The translations under genes and the position numbers were made by a program. Under the pieces are notes generated by a model. That model made no database searches. It was not told where the DNA came from and saw only the letters and a list, made by a program, of their open reading frames with translations. Source: Ulota crispa (taxonomy: Eukaryota; Streptophyta; Bryopsida; Orthotrichales; Orthotrichaceae). Taken from it: a DNA stretch of 64,000 nucleotides. The stretch spans positions 15,586,002 through 15,650,001 of the forward strand of contig OY987242.1 in NCBI GenBank assembly GCA_963920765.1, in the 5' to 3' direction. Positions 1 to 11,499 of the stretch are shown in pieces (the stretch's first letter is position 1; every line of letters begins with the position of its first letter).

Positions 1-157
1 AGCGTGTGAAGATTTCTTCACCCCACTCTTCCCCTGCAAAGGTGAAGAGAAAAAATTCTCAATCATTAAAGAATAGGATTTCCAAAAATCAAGGAAAAAC
101 TGCCCACAATCTCATTCTTTAAAGATTGAGAATGGGGTGAAGGAGTGACTATCCCTA
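1..157. mobile_element. MITE, right part only (cut by window start)
   Basis: The sequence ends near 139-157 with GAAGGAGTGACTATCCCTA. This closely matches the right end of the complete element at 9083-9444 (GAAGGTGTGACTACCCCTA). The inner part also shares the phrase around 'caccccactcttcccc' and the 'gattgagaa' motifs. The left end lies outside the window. It is a non-coding, TIR-type element; the superfamily is not certain. Confidence 0.6.
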
Positions 158-241
158 TTACTTTACAAAGACTTGCATATGATCAAAATTGAAAAAACAC
201 ATTTAGTTTCAATATGGTGGATTTCATATAAGACCTTTTAA

Positions 242-947
242 TTAACCCCTAAAGGACCAACTGTCTCCTCGGGGGACATGGGATTTTGGGCATGTACCTA
301 TGGCTAAACTACTTTGCGTGATTTTTTGAAACTTTTATGGAAGATGGGGAACTCAAAGATCTACTTGAGCATCTATTTTTATCTTCATTTTGACATTTAT
401 TGAAGAAGTTAAAAATTAATTTTTGGGAAAAGGTCCAGATCAAGCAGCCCAAAAATTTCTTAAAAATTGCATTAAAAATAAATAAAAACATGAAATGTGC
501 TCTTGAGACTTATATGTAGGTGGGGGATTTTGAATCATTCAATTTTCATTGATGAGATGAAAGTTATGAGAAGTTTTTGTTTGTGTGTAGGTATGGTTTC
601 TCTCAAAATCACACCTACCCGCAAACAAAAACTTCTCATAACTTTCATCTCATCAATGAAAATTGAATGATTCAAAACTCCCCACCTATAAATAAGTCTC
701 AAGAGCGTATTTCATGTTTTTATTTATTTTTAATGTGGGCTGCCTGATCTGGACCTTTTTCCAAAAATTCATTTTTAACTTCTTTAATAAATGTCAAAAT
801 GAAGAAAAAAATAGATGCCCACGTAGATCTTTGAATTCCCCATCTTCCATAAAAGTTTCAAAAAATCACGCAAAGTAGTTTAGCCATAGGTACATGCGTG
901 AAATCTGATTTGTCCCCCAAAAGGGGGCTTGGTCCTTTAGGGGTTAA
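242..947. mobile_element. Foldback MITE flanked by TTAA (piggyBac-like)
   Basis: This is a near-perfect palindrome. The left arm (246 to about 592) is repeated in reverse complement from about 598 to 943, with a short loop around 595. The two ends read CCCCTAAAGGACCAA inward from both sides. TTAA lies immediately outside each end (242-245 and 944-947), as expected for a TTAA target-site duplication. No coding capacity is seen. A TTAA target with CCC-starting inverted repeats is the hallmark of piggyBac-class elements; assigning this element to that class is inference, since no transposase is present. Confidence 0.8.
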
Positions 948-1985
948 AGTAGGCCTCTTTAACTTACGTTTTCTAAAAATAAATGCACAAATTAACAAAT
1001 TAACCCTTGACGATGTGCACAAATTCAGCCCATTGGTTCCCTACAAAAAAATTTGCACTTGACATATGCCACATGGCAGTCATTGTGCAACCTTTGTGGT
1101 GGCAAGGCCACCATATTCCTTACCATGGCTGAATCCAATTTCCTTATTCTTAAACTTTCAAAAGATGAGCATTGTAAATAGCTAACTAAACTCTCACTTG
1201 AGGGGGTGCGGCACTGCAAGTAATTTAATGCTTTGTTGCAGGTAGTATGATATCAAGTATGCAAATATAAAAAACAAGTTTGTTAATTTATGACAATACA
1301 CAAATTAACTTTCATTATGTGCATAAATTAGGCTAGTTTGTTAATTTATAAAAAAATGTAAATTAAAGAGGCATGGGTTAAAGAGCATAGATTATTTTAT
1401 TTCTTAAAGGTTGAGAATGGCACGTAAAATTAAACTAGTGTTGACAATTGTCCAACAGTTATCTCTTTAACTCCTAAAGGACAAAGTAGTCCTTTGTGAC
1501 TAGTACAATGCGGGGTATTTTTCTTGTATTTGGATTGTATTCACACCTTTATTACATTTGAGATCAACAAAGAAGTTAGAATATAGATCAATGCTGTTCC
1601 AGTGAGGTAGTCAAGATCCCAAATTGAAACTTTTTGTTGGTAGCAAATACCAGTTATACAACAGCGTACAAACTATGTATTATAGTAGCTCCGTCTTTTA
1701 AGATTAACCCCTAAATGATGTTGATGTATTGTATACGCGCTCTCTTGTATTGTATATGAATGGGGTATTTGGGTAGCACATGAATTTCATTGGAACTGCA
1801 AAATTCAAGCCAAGTCATAAGCATACTACTAGTCAACGACAGTAGGATTTTTTGGGAAATTTTTGATGTTTATCATGAAGCCATTTTTTGATTACTAAAT
1901 GATCCTTGTATACATACAAGGAACACTCTTTGTAAGTTAATTATTTTGATTTATCAAGGCATGTATATTGAGGATATTCATATTG
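948..1985. other. Repeat-derived spacer
   Basis: No gene is seen. The stretch is AT-rich. It carries isolated TTAA-CCC-type motifs, at 1000-1010, at 1467-1482 (with a short inverted repeat of the AGGAC motif) and at 1704-1716. These resemble ends of the TTAA-flanked elements, but convincing partners are not visible. Confidence 0.5.
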
Positions 1986-2346
1986 CTAAGGCCATCTCCA
2001 CTCCACCCGTTGCCCCGGGCTTTGCAACCCGGCAGGCAACAGAGTGGGGAGGGTGAGTAGGGTGTCGAGTTTGTTCCTGCAGTCCACCCGGGCCGGAGCA
2101 TTAGGCTGCTACCCCGCTGAAACTAGCTTGGAGGTAGTTTTCTAGGTGACACGTGTTGAAATCTCATTGAAGAACCAAGCCGGCATTTCCCCTCCCCACC
2201 CGCCATTGGGGAGAGAAATGCTGTAGCGCAGCTCCGCTCCCCTGGCTTAGCGTTGGCGGTGCCGGGTGGGGGAAGGTTTTCTCCCGCGCCCCATCTGGCC
2301 AAAGCTGCGGAGCCAACTTGACGGACATGGTGGAGATGCTCTAAGG
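1986..2346. mobile_element. GC-rich MITE with GCATCTCCA-type ends
   Basis: The left end reads CTAAGGCCATCTCCACTCC and the right end, reverse complemented, reads CCTTAGAGCATCTCCACC. The interior is unusually GC-rich (CCCGGG, GGCAGGCAAC) with small hairpins. Related ends occur at 31480-31810 and 53039-53320, but with AT-rich interiors. It is non-coding, and the superfamily is not assigned. Confidence 0.6.
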
Positions 2347-4421
2347 TGTTACTTTGAGGGACGAGAGATTTCCATCAGAGGTCAGCTGAGCATGCGTGTG
2401 GATGAGAATGCTGATGGCGTTGCACTAACTTGGACAGAGTTTGAGTTGGATGAAAAACGCCCCCTGGCCCTGATCTTTCAGCATTGCCATAAATTACTGC
2501 ACCACGAGCACGCAGACATCTGGACCCCTCGCCAGACACGTACGTTTTCTGCCTTGCGTGGCTGCCCTGGACTCCCTGGAGGGCTGGACTGCGCTCCACC
2601 GTGACGTCACCGCTGGTCGCGCGTCTGCGCCCGGCTCTCTCGGCGGCAATTGCGTCGCGAAGTGCTGGATCCTGCTGCGACGGGCGGCCAGCCTGACGCT
2701 TCGCCCCGAATTGATAGAAACACAAGTCAGCCTCGATGGTCCCGGAACGCCTTGTGCTCCTCGGTTCAGCGGCGGTTAAGTAGAAAGCTTGGTTAGAATT
2801 TAACTCTGCGCCTCACTTTTGTCGTCTGTTCATTGCCGCAGCATCAAGCTGTCTGCGGCAGCCCTGTTGCTCGAAAGATTAAGAGCCGAGGCTTGCTCGC
2901 TGCACACCCCGCCCTTCCGGTTCATGCCGGAGGCTCATGTAGAACAAGCTCGGAAGTTAGCAGTGTGAGCACAAGAGCCTTTGAACTTTGTATCACTGTA
3001 CGGAGAATTTTCTAGATCGGGCTGCGGCATTCGCACTGATCGTAGCGTAGCAGTGAGCGAGACGCAGTGGCTCTTCGCTTCCCCATTCAGCTCAGCAACG
3101 TAAGTCGGTGGCTATGGAACAGCGTTTTTGGGGATTTCGTGACTTCGTTTGGTTTGGGCTGTTTTGTGAGGGAGCATGTGGTTGCCGCAAACTCCCACCT
3201 TGATGGAGATGGCGTTGTGTTTCAAGTCTGTAGAATGGAACGCATACAAATAGCGGAATTGGGACCCGTGAATGCAATCAATGATTGTGAGGTTGAGGGG
3301 TTGGGGTTTTTGGGAAGGGTTCATTTCGCAGTGCTTCTAGCACTAGCAATTTATCTCTGTATCGGTAGTGGAAAGTTTCGGTGAGAGAAGGGTAGGGTTT
3401 GGTCTTGGCTTGGAACCTCAAATCTGGCTGTTTATAGATGTAAAAATGAGATGCCGTTGCAATCTGTGTGCTGCACAGAATTTGCACTTCGCGTGAAGTT
3501 TGTGTAGATGTCGTGGTTGCTGAAACCTTCGCAGTTTCAGTAAAGACCAATTTTGTCAAATTGTAGTGACTGGATTCCTGCTTGCCGACTGATGGTTGAT
3601 GGATCACTTCACCTTCGCTCCATCCGTACGGCATGGTCTACTCAAGTTTTTTGAACTTTGTGTTCGGCATTCTTGTAGAGTCTATTGCCAAATGGTTGCA
3701 AATATTTGTAGTGTTCCTCGAGCTCGTGCTCTCGTCAGTTTCTTTTCCGTTGAGGTTTGTTATTTCCGAAGCGAGCAGTCTGTCTCCATTTGTCCATATA
3801 AAGTTTTCTCTCAATATACGACTCCTTTGAATTCAAGACCCTTTCTTCTTCTACAATCCACTCAATTAGGCTTGTTCAATCTCGTCTAGCTATCTCACAG
3901 TTGAGATTGCACTTGTGCTTATGCAGTAACTGTGACGGCGACAAAGAGAATTGTGTCTTGGAAGATGGTACAATTCCGAGGAGGAAGAGTTGCAGATGCA
4001 TCAGGAAACCATTATGTTTGCTCAAGGGTTTGATGAGAGCCCAAATTAAGCAGCAGGTAACTTTTGTCCCAAGTCACTTAGTACTACTTTTGGTTGAATC
4101 AGAGCGGTGGCGGGATATATGTTAGACCTATGTCCGAGGTTGACCACTACCGCAGTTTCGGTTGTTCTTATTGCTGACAGTCATTGTTGTGGGGGTCACG
4201 CACCTGGAGCAGGACTATCTCCATGCCAAAGAGCAATTTTGTGATCAATTGTGTCAAGCATGACTGACTTTCAGCAATTCCTTGCGGCGGACAGCGACTT
4301 CACTCGTCGAGCTGCAGTGTCAGCTCAAGCCAAGCAAGAGAATTTAGGTATGTGCAGCTTCCAATCTCGTAGGGTTCTGCTGTTAAATGAGCCAGAGTGC
4401 TTTTTGGGGTGACGCTGATGG
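2347..4421 (+). other. Probable promoter and leader of the bHLH gene
   Basis: GC content rises relative to the repeat spacers, and no convincing protein-coding exon is seen before 4260. Reading frames here have no recognisable domains. The stretch most likely holds the promoter and a long 5' leader, possibly with leader introns. The one coding-like piece is a short ATG-started frame at 4260-4373, described separately. Confidence 0.4.
4260..4373 (+). other. Upstream duplicate of the bHLH N-terminal module (now a uORF)
   Basis: An ATG at 4260 opens a frame reading MTDFQQFLAADSDFTRRAAV before diverging and stopping near 4373. It is a clear duplicate of [20 protein letters not shown], encoded at 4911-4970 inside the main protein. 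The similarity continues to a GT donor in both copies (ttaG|GTATGT at 4348/4349 and tctG|GTACGT at 4998/4999). One extra T around 4320 relative to the downstream copy shifts the frame. Without that base, splicing 4348 to 4447 (TTTTAG acceptor) would join in phase 1 to the main frame. As the sequence stands it acts as an upstream reading frame of about 37 codons. Confidence 0.65.
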
Positions 4422-5986
4422 ATGGATTCCGTGAAAACTGTTTTAGGAATGGGGAGTGTGGAAGATGACATTTCAGCGATGTTCGAGAGTAGCCATGGCA
4501 ATGTCTCCCTGGCCGGTGTCATGGCGCCCGTGACGAGCCCAGATATATTCGCTTCTTTCGCGAGCCACAGTGCGCACCACCAAGGCATGAGCGGCCTCGC
4601 GCGAGCCTCCACCATGTCGCAAGCAGCGCTCGCAAGCCATACCTCGCAGCTCTCCAACGCATCGTTTAGTGCGGCGTTCGACACATTCATGCCCACGTTC
4701 CCGGCGCCCACTCCAGCGCCCCCGACGAGCAATAGTGGACTGCATCGCTACCATTCAGCACCTGGCGCTTTCTTGCAATCCCTCGCGGAGGACGCCTTCT
4801 CTCAGATCCCCTCTATAGGTGCAAACCCCTCGCCCGGTTCCCTGTTTTCCGAAGGCGGGCTTGCTCCCATCACCGAGCTCGACGTCGAACGCTCTGGGAG
4901 CGGCAACAGCATGACGGAATTCGAGCAGTTCCTTTCGCCAGACAGCGACTTCAGCCGCCGCGCCGCCATGTCCGCGCAAACTAAACCTGAAAATTCTGGT
5001 ACGTTCAAAACTCTTGCTCTCCTCTAAGTTGCGCGCTTGCCACACACTTTCAAGCTCTGTATGTACGTAGTAGAAGAGTAGTGCCTGAGCTCGTTGAGTT
5101 GTACCTTACAGAGATGTTTGCGAATCTGTTTCCGCCGACTAAGAACACCGGGTTATTGCGACAAAAGAGTCTTCCAGTCCCGCCGCCGATCACGATTGTT
5201 CCGAAGCAAGATCCCATGGAGGAGCATCAGTCAGATGAAAGCATCTCCGGGACGTCGGACGACCACACTCTTGGCAATGGACTGAAAGCTTCCATGTACG
5301 ACGACCTCTTCACCACTTGGCCAACAAGCCCAGGTACTATGCCTTCAAAACCCTTATACATTAGAAACTCGGTCAAAACACAAACGAAATTGGTGAAAAA
5401 GAAACCTTTAAGTAACTATATTCAGAATGTTCACTCAGAATTTGAGCCCTAATTGGGCTAATCGCGGTATACCTATTATCTTCTAACCACTAAGATGCTT
5501 ACATAAGAGTTATGATGTTGTGCTTCAGGTGCGACAGGAGGGAAGAGGGCGCGGGGATTTGCTGGAGAGAGTGAGACGTCAAGCGGCACATCCGAGAACC
5601 CGAAGTCATTCCGGCTCAACAATCATAGCGGTCTCATACGGCACGCAAGCTTGCCTACATCTGCTGCTGCTGCTGCAGCAGCAGCAGCGGCGGCAACCAC
5701 CGCTATCAACGATGATCATTACGTCCAAATGCGAGCTCGCGCGAAGCGTGGCTGCGCCACGCATCCACGCAGCATTGCGGAGCGAGTGCGTCGCACACGC
5801 ATCAGTGAGCGCATGAAGAAGCTTCAGGACCTAGTGCCCAACATGGAGAAAACGACCAACACCTCCGACATGCTGGATGAAACGGTCGACTATGTGAAGT
5901 CGCTGCAGCTGCAAGTCAGTGAGCTGAATGCCACTATTGCGCAGCTTAAAGCCGCCGCCATGACGCCGGCGCAGAGCAGCTCGTGA
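4422..5986 (+). CDS. bHLH transcription factor, FBH/bHLH122-130-like (subgroup IX)
   Basis: Predicted nuclear E-box-binding regulator. Exons are 4422-4998, 5112-5333 and 5529-5986, with two phase-1 GT-AG introns, giving 418 residues. The bHLH domain lies at about residues 345-395. Its basic region [14 protein letters not shown] and helix 1 [20 protein letters not shown] are diagnostic of the FLOWERING-BHLH-type subgroup, and Glu351 for E-box contact is present. The family motif [13 protein letters not shown] lies near residue 106. An 11-Ala run (residues 312-322) precedes the domain and is encoded by a (CTG)n(CAG)n stretch. The N-terminus is Ser/Ala/Pro-rich and low complexity. ATG 4422 gives an intact frame. 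An older start at 4260 may once have been used (see the duplicated module). The family acts in flowering time, stomata or stress in seed plants; its role here is unknown. Confidence 0.88.
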
Positions 5987-6092
5987 ATATGAATGTTAAA
6001 ACTCTTAGTTTTGCATCACCAGTTCTTCGCTTGCTCTTGTAACATATCGATCGAAATTGAAGTGCATCCGGATTCTAGGATCATGTACAGTC

Positions 6093-6124
6093 GTAGCAGC
6101 AGCAGCAGCAGCAGCAGCAGCTTT
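6093..6124 (+). repeat. CAG/AGC trinucleotide microsatellite in the 3' UTR of the bHLH gene
   Basis: About ten AGC units follow the stop codon by about 110 bases. It is distinct from the in-frame (CTG)n(CAG)n run at 5658-5690 in the same gene. Length is likely polymorphic. Confidence 0.85.
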
Positions 6125-6412
6125 CTTTGTCGATATTGGTTGCCCCACTCTGGTTATATAAATTATGAACAAATTGTTTGGGTTTCAGAAACTCTCTTTT
6201 CCCACCTCCTTATTTTGCAATGTAATTTAAAACGCCGTCAATATTCCCCCACAAATCACGTACTTCTCATATGTATCATTTTTTGCTGATTATTGCGAAT
6301 GACGGTAAACTGCAACATCCTGTGCTAAACAATGGTGTGTCCCAAAGCCGCAATTATGTTAGCAATATGATAATCCATCTCCATTGAAAAACCTTCGTCG
6401 ATGAACTTCGAT

Positions 6413-6421
6413 CTATATATA
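6413..6421 (+). promoter_or_regulatory. Candidate TATA box of the ILR1-like gene
   Basis: TATATATAG lies about 160 bases before ATG 6583, between the bHLH gene end and the ILR1-like start. Position and sequence fit a plant TATA element. There is no transcript evidence in the window. Confidence 0.4.
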
Positions 6422-6582
6422 GAACACAATTTGCAGGAAGATTCTTGAGATTCGAGAATTGGAGACTATGTGTGAAGATGGGATTTAACATGTGAACAGT
6501 AAACAGTCTTCAACCGGGTTGTGCTAAGAGGAAGAGTTGTCACGCGGAATTGTATTGTGACTAGTGTTGGTTTGATTCGACA

Positions 6583-8975
6583 ATGGCTAAACTGACGGAG
6601 ACGATGTGGATGATGATGAGCTTGGCCGCATTCCTTCTCCTTGCTAGTGATATCATGTCCGTGAGAGGAGGGTCACTTTCTTCTCGACAGTTACTGGAAG
6701 AGGCGAGCGAGCCGGCTATGGTGGAGTGGTTGCGACACGTGAGACGAACTCTGCACGAGTATCCGGAGCTGAAGTGGGAGGAGGAGCGCACCAGTGCGCT
6801 CATACGGCAGGAGCTTGAACGGATAGGGGTGGCATACGAGTACCCCGTTGCCAAGCATGGCGTCGTTGCAATTGTCGGTAATGCCGAGGCTCCTGTGGTG
6901 GCTCTTCGAGCGGACATGGACGCCCTGCCAATTCCGGTTCGCTCTCACTGACTTCCCATCGGCTTGTGAATGTAGGGTTTCTAGTGAACCAGTCAAACGG
7001 ATTCCACAGAGTTCACGTGTAGTAGGACGGAATTTCTGCTTGCCTAACTGTGACGGGTAAGCAGGAAGCAGGATCATGGGCGCACAAGAGCAAGACGCCG
7101 GGGAAGATGCATGCCTGTGGCCATGACTTGCACGTCACCATGCTTCTCGGAGCGGCAAAGCTACTTCATCGACATCGCCATCTCTTGGAGGTTACACACT
7201 ACTTGAATCGCATGGTCTTTGGTTCCAGTTGCTCGTCCTTAGGGTTTGGCCAATGGCCATGGCTGTGGTGGACATGGCAATTGACGCAGAGATTTTGAAC
7301 GCCGTGGCAGGGGTCAGTGAGGCTGCTGTTCCAGCCGGCCGAGGAAGGCGGCGCAGGAGCCAAAGTGATGATAGACGAGGGTGCTTTGGGAGATGCGTGC
7401 GCAATCTTCGGGTTCCATGTGGATCCGAGTATTCCAGTGGGCACGGCGAGCTCCAAGCCGGGCCCGATGCTTGCGAGCAGCTGTGCTTTCGAGGTGGAAA
7501 TCAGAGCACTGGGAGGCCATGCGGCGAGTCCGAGTCGCACCGCGGACCCAATCCTCACCGCGGCGTCGCTCGTGCTGAGCCTCCAGCAATTGGTGTCGCG
7601 TGAATCTGACCCTCGAGACAACGTGGTACAGTACTGTCATTCTTTCTTCGATTCCAGCCCTTTTTTCGTTTCGGTCTCCTCGACCATTGATTGACCCTCA
7701 TTTTACTTCACGGGTGTTTTCCAAGCTTTTGCCCTTTTTACTACGCTTGCATTTCAAATTTTCCTTCACGTGACTTTGGGAGAACAGGTGATTAGTGTCA
7801 CAGCCATTGACGGTGGGACTGGTCTCAATGTGATACCGAGCCTCGTCACCATGAAGGGAACAATGCGCGCCTTCGAGCCCGACACTATTGCTAGAATTGA
7901 ACGTCGGATGGAAGAGGTGCACTCACTGTTCCATTTCTGCTTAACTTAATAACATTTGATGGTTATGAAACTGCTCATGTTTACAAAGGTCGGAAGACGA
8001 AGGTCAGGGTGAAGTCAAACTCTAAAGTCTAAACCTCAAGGTGAAAAGTGATCCTTAGAGCATCCTCAATCCAGCAGGTATATTTACTCTGTAACAACAC
8101 TCTCACGGTGGGTGGGTCTGAGTTTAAGAACTGCAAACTTGTCCAATGCACACTACATGTGGGACATGATGGACAACAAAACCCAGCCCACATCCGGTAG
8201 TTTCAGCGGTCCTCAAGAGTCTTTCAAATTGAAATGATGACTACTTTGCAAGTTAGAAATAGAGATCCTATAAAAGAAAAAGCCTAACAGAAACTTGACA
8301 AAAAAACAAAGTTTACATCTCTTGCTACTGGTATACATTGGGTTAGAGGAACTAGTGTGCTGCCTGTGTCGAGGCCACGCAAGAAAGCTCATTAATCGCT
8401 GTTAACCGGGCCCAATGCAGGCTCTGGACTGAGGATGCCCTTATTTGTGGCCTCTCCGGTACTTCTTTGAGAGAACACCGAGCTCTTGGAAGGTTTTGTG
8501 TCCCGACGAGGACTGAGCGTCGGTGGTATGGGTATGGGGGTGGGGGTGGGTGCAGATAGTGGTGCAGCAAGCAGCAGCACTGGGATGCACGGCGGAGCTC
8601 TTTTTGGGCAGAGCTAGACCGACATATCCGCCACTGGTGTGTGACGAAGGGGCATACCGGTACATGCGGAGGGTGGCAGCGGACATGCTGGGCGAGGACA
8701 ACGTACAGCTTTCGTCTCGTCAGATGTATGCCGAGGATTTTGCCATGTACCTGCAGAGGATTCCCGGGGCCTTCCTTAGTGTCGGTACTGGGGATGCCAC
8801 GCCGGCTGCGCACAATGACCTCCACTCCCCCCATTTCGTTGCCAACGAAGATGTTTTGCCCCTTGGGGCTGCCTTGCATACCAATTTGGCTCTCTCCTTC
8901 CTGCAGGAGGTGCATGCTGCTGCTGCTCCTCCTCCTCCAGGTTCCACGGCATCGTCTTCCTCACATTTCCAGTAG
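6583..8975 (+). CDS. IAA-amino acid hydrolase, ILR1-like (M20 amidohydrolase)
   Basis: Hydrolyses amino-acid conjugates of auxin or related hormones, typically in the ER. Five exons: 6583-6936, 7065-7190, 7311-7625, 7788-7916 and 8556-8975. All junctions are phase 0, giving 447 residues, a usual length. An N-terminal hydrophobic stretch ([14 protein letters not shown], about residues 10-23) is a likely signal peptide. The metal ligands known for this family are all present: Cys136 and His138 (HACGHD), Glu171/Glu172 (QPAEEGG), His196 (GFHVDP) and His398 (LHSPHF). The motif [11 protein letters not shown] (near 107-117) and the lid-domain motif GGHAASP are present. The C-terminus is a low-complexity Ala/Pro/Ser tail with no KDEL-like signal, so ER retention is uncertain. 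Acyl and amino-acid preference cannot be read from the sequence. Confidence 0.93.
8522..8555 (+). promoter_or_regulatory. G-rich splice acceptor region of ILR1-like intron 4
   Basis: The 3' end of the 639-nt intron has no pyrimidine tract. The last 30 bases contain GGG runs separated by short loops (GGGTATGGGGGTGGGGGTGGG, minus the last base of the acceptor context) directly before TGCAG. This satisfies the four-run pattern for a G-quadruplex on the RNA strand. Confidence 0.55.
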
Positions 8976-9082
8976 TAGCTAGGACCATGCAACGCTTCCG
9001 TGGAAGGGAAGTGTATGTACCAACTTTCTTCACGACTGTTCCTAGTTTTCAAGGAATGAAAGCGCAAAACTCTTGCTTGCAT

Positions 9083-9444
9083 TAGGGGTAGTCACACCTT
9101 CTGCCCTATTTTATGAAGATTGAGAAAAAAATTTCCTCTCCTCCACAGGTGGAGAATCGCCTAAAGAAGTCTTTGCTTGCATTGTTTTCACCCCAGCGCT
9201 TGCCTTGTTTTCACCCCACTAGTTCTGATTTATTGTCATTTTATTTATTTTTAGCTCTTTGCTTTTTCGTTTATAGCAATTGCTCTTTATGCTTTTCACC
9301 ATTCTTCATTCTCCATTTTTCATCACCCAACGTGGGATGTCACACTTCCTTCATGGAGAAATGCTCTCATTGGTTCTATTTTCACTCAACCAATTCTCAA
9401 TCTTCACGGAAGTTTCAATCTCAGTGAAGGTGTGACTACCCCTA
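9083..9444. mobile_element. MITE with 19-bp perfect inverted ends
   Basis: TAGGGGTAGTCACACCTTC at 9083-9101 is repeated exactly in reverse complement at 9426-9444. If the outermost TA is a target duplication, the element would fit the Tc1/mariner class. It is non-coding and 362 bp long. It sits about 100 bases after the ILR1-like stop, so it may be within or just beyond that gene's 3' UTR. A second copy is cut by the window start. Confidence 0.75.
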
Positions 9445-11499
9445 TTGTTGTATTGTACTTATCTTGCTCCATGACATGTAGTCTGCGCTAGTTGTGATGT
9501 GAAGCCAAGTGAGGATGGTGTAGAGCTCCAAGTATGTAGACATAAAGGCATCCATACAAGCATGTGAGCGTGGTTCCTTGTGTCAACTAACTGCCTTTGA
9601 TTCTATTGGCAACTGAAAGAGAATTTGAAGGTCACGTGCATTAGAGCATTTGTACCCTTGCATGCAATCTAGAGCTCTATCTTGAAAAAGCAGGTGTGCA
9701 TGGTGCATCCACGACTATAGGTCTGCTCAAATTTCAAATGCCCACCCTTGTCCTGGAGCAGGTACTAGCAGATATTGAGAATGTATCACAAACAACATGT
9801 GTTAAGCTTCAAGTGCAAGTCTCTTTTGTTGCCCAATCAGCAAGTTTCAGTTATCTTGGCTTTGGATGAGCTTCATCAAACCTTGAACATTCCAAATTTT
9901 AAGCTGCAATTGAGGAAGCCATGTCTTGTGTAGGTCATTGGTGTCTCTGCAGTGAAGTGCGTCAACCAAAACAATTGTGCCAAGTGCTCTTACAGGGCTA
10001 CTGAGGGTGTGTGGGTGCAGATATTCTTAATATGTATTTTTAGACATTGTATGGGAAGCTATTGACTTGATAATTCTAGGTGTGCACAACATTGAACCCA
10101 TACTCTTGAGTTCTAACAACGTATATTTTTTGGTATCTGTTATTTACTTATAGGGAAATTTTGATGGATACACTTGACGTTTGCAATATTTGTACATATG
10201 TATTTGGTTTCTCAGAAATTGCACTAATATCCTTGCACCATAATTTTTAGGTGCTTGTTTGTATGTCACTTGCTTCTCTCTTTGTGTGCACATTGCCTTT
10301 ATTTTTATTTTTATTGTACCCCTTGTTGTAACTGTCATTTTCATAACATGATGATGAAGCTCTTGCATCAAAGAAAAGAGCAAGCCAACTTGCAAAATAA
10401 CTTCCATATGAGCAAGCACAAAGGTCTATTATGCTTGTGTGGGATGTGTCATGACCAATGTTGAAGCACAGAGTGTAACAAAATGGGAATAAAATAGCTT
10501 GCGCACAAAGGAAGAAACAAGTAGGGTGTAGAACAAACCAAACGTCTAAAAATTACAATTTGAAGATATTTGTGCAATTTTTGAAAAGCAAGGCATTTTC
10601 TACACAAGCATAGTTCACAAATGAAGTTTACATAAGCAACAATCATAAAATGGTTATAAGATTGAATAAAATTGATTGGTTGAAGACTTTTATTAACCCT
10701 TAATTTTTTTAGCAACCCAAAATAGGTTGATTGATTTTTAGAACAGTCATTTATGAACTTAGGAATGTAAAGAGTCACTTGAACTTTGGCTTGTTTAAAT
10801 GAGAAACAAGTTAGTTATGCAACGACGCTACTTGGAGAGCGGCAAGCGGTGAACTTGTGAGCCGGGAGCGGGAAAGTCATGAATGTATAGCCTAAATCCT
10901 AAACATTTGAAGTATAACTGAAAATTTACAGTGATGAGTTTAAACACTTGTAGTAATAAAATAAAAATAGTACTCAAATTGAAAATGAGGTCCTATTACT
11001 GTGGATATTGGGTTGCATTCATGACCGTGTAGTTGAAGCGGATTAAGCCAAATGTTTTAGAGGTTTTCTAAATTGTTGTAGTACATGATAGGGCATTAAT
11101 AAAACAAATAGGTAGTATTCAAGAAAAAAAAAAGAAGGTGCAAAAATTGAGGGAATTTGATTTGCCATGATTTGGTAGTATAATATACGGGTTGCCAAAG
11201 AGGGAGTTCAAATTTGATGAGTAGTAATGAGTGCATAGTTTTGGATATTATTATTTAGTCACAAATAGAGAAGAACAAAACAGTCGTTGTCACAAGTAGC
11301 TTTAAATATATCATCTTTACAATTATCAAACATCTGAAGCTACTTGTTGTAGACGATCTTTGACAAATTGCAAGTAAGCATATTTGCCAACTCTTCTAAG
11401 TTGAAGTTTTACATACAGTACACAATAGAAGTTCTATTATTTTGTAAAAAATATGTTGAAAATGTTCATGGGTAGTAATACATCTAGAACATCATTCTT
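9445..11499. other. Gene-free AT-rich spacer
   Basis: Short frames here (for example around 10144-10778) show no domain or coding signature. No structured repeat is recognised. It is probably old transposon-derived sequence. Confidence 0.5.

Noticed and set aside
1000-1381. TTAA-CCCTTGACG ... CATGGG-TTAA as another TTAA element
   Set aside because: The ends agree over only a few bases, so I did not count it with the supported elements.
4325-4732. Antisense open frames opposite the bHLH gene
   Set aside because: They are shadows of GC-rich coding sequence; no domains are present and the sense strand is clearly coding.
6561-6917. Antisense frame over ILR1-like exon 1
   Set aside because: Same reason: composition-driven shadow of a conserved coding exon.
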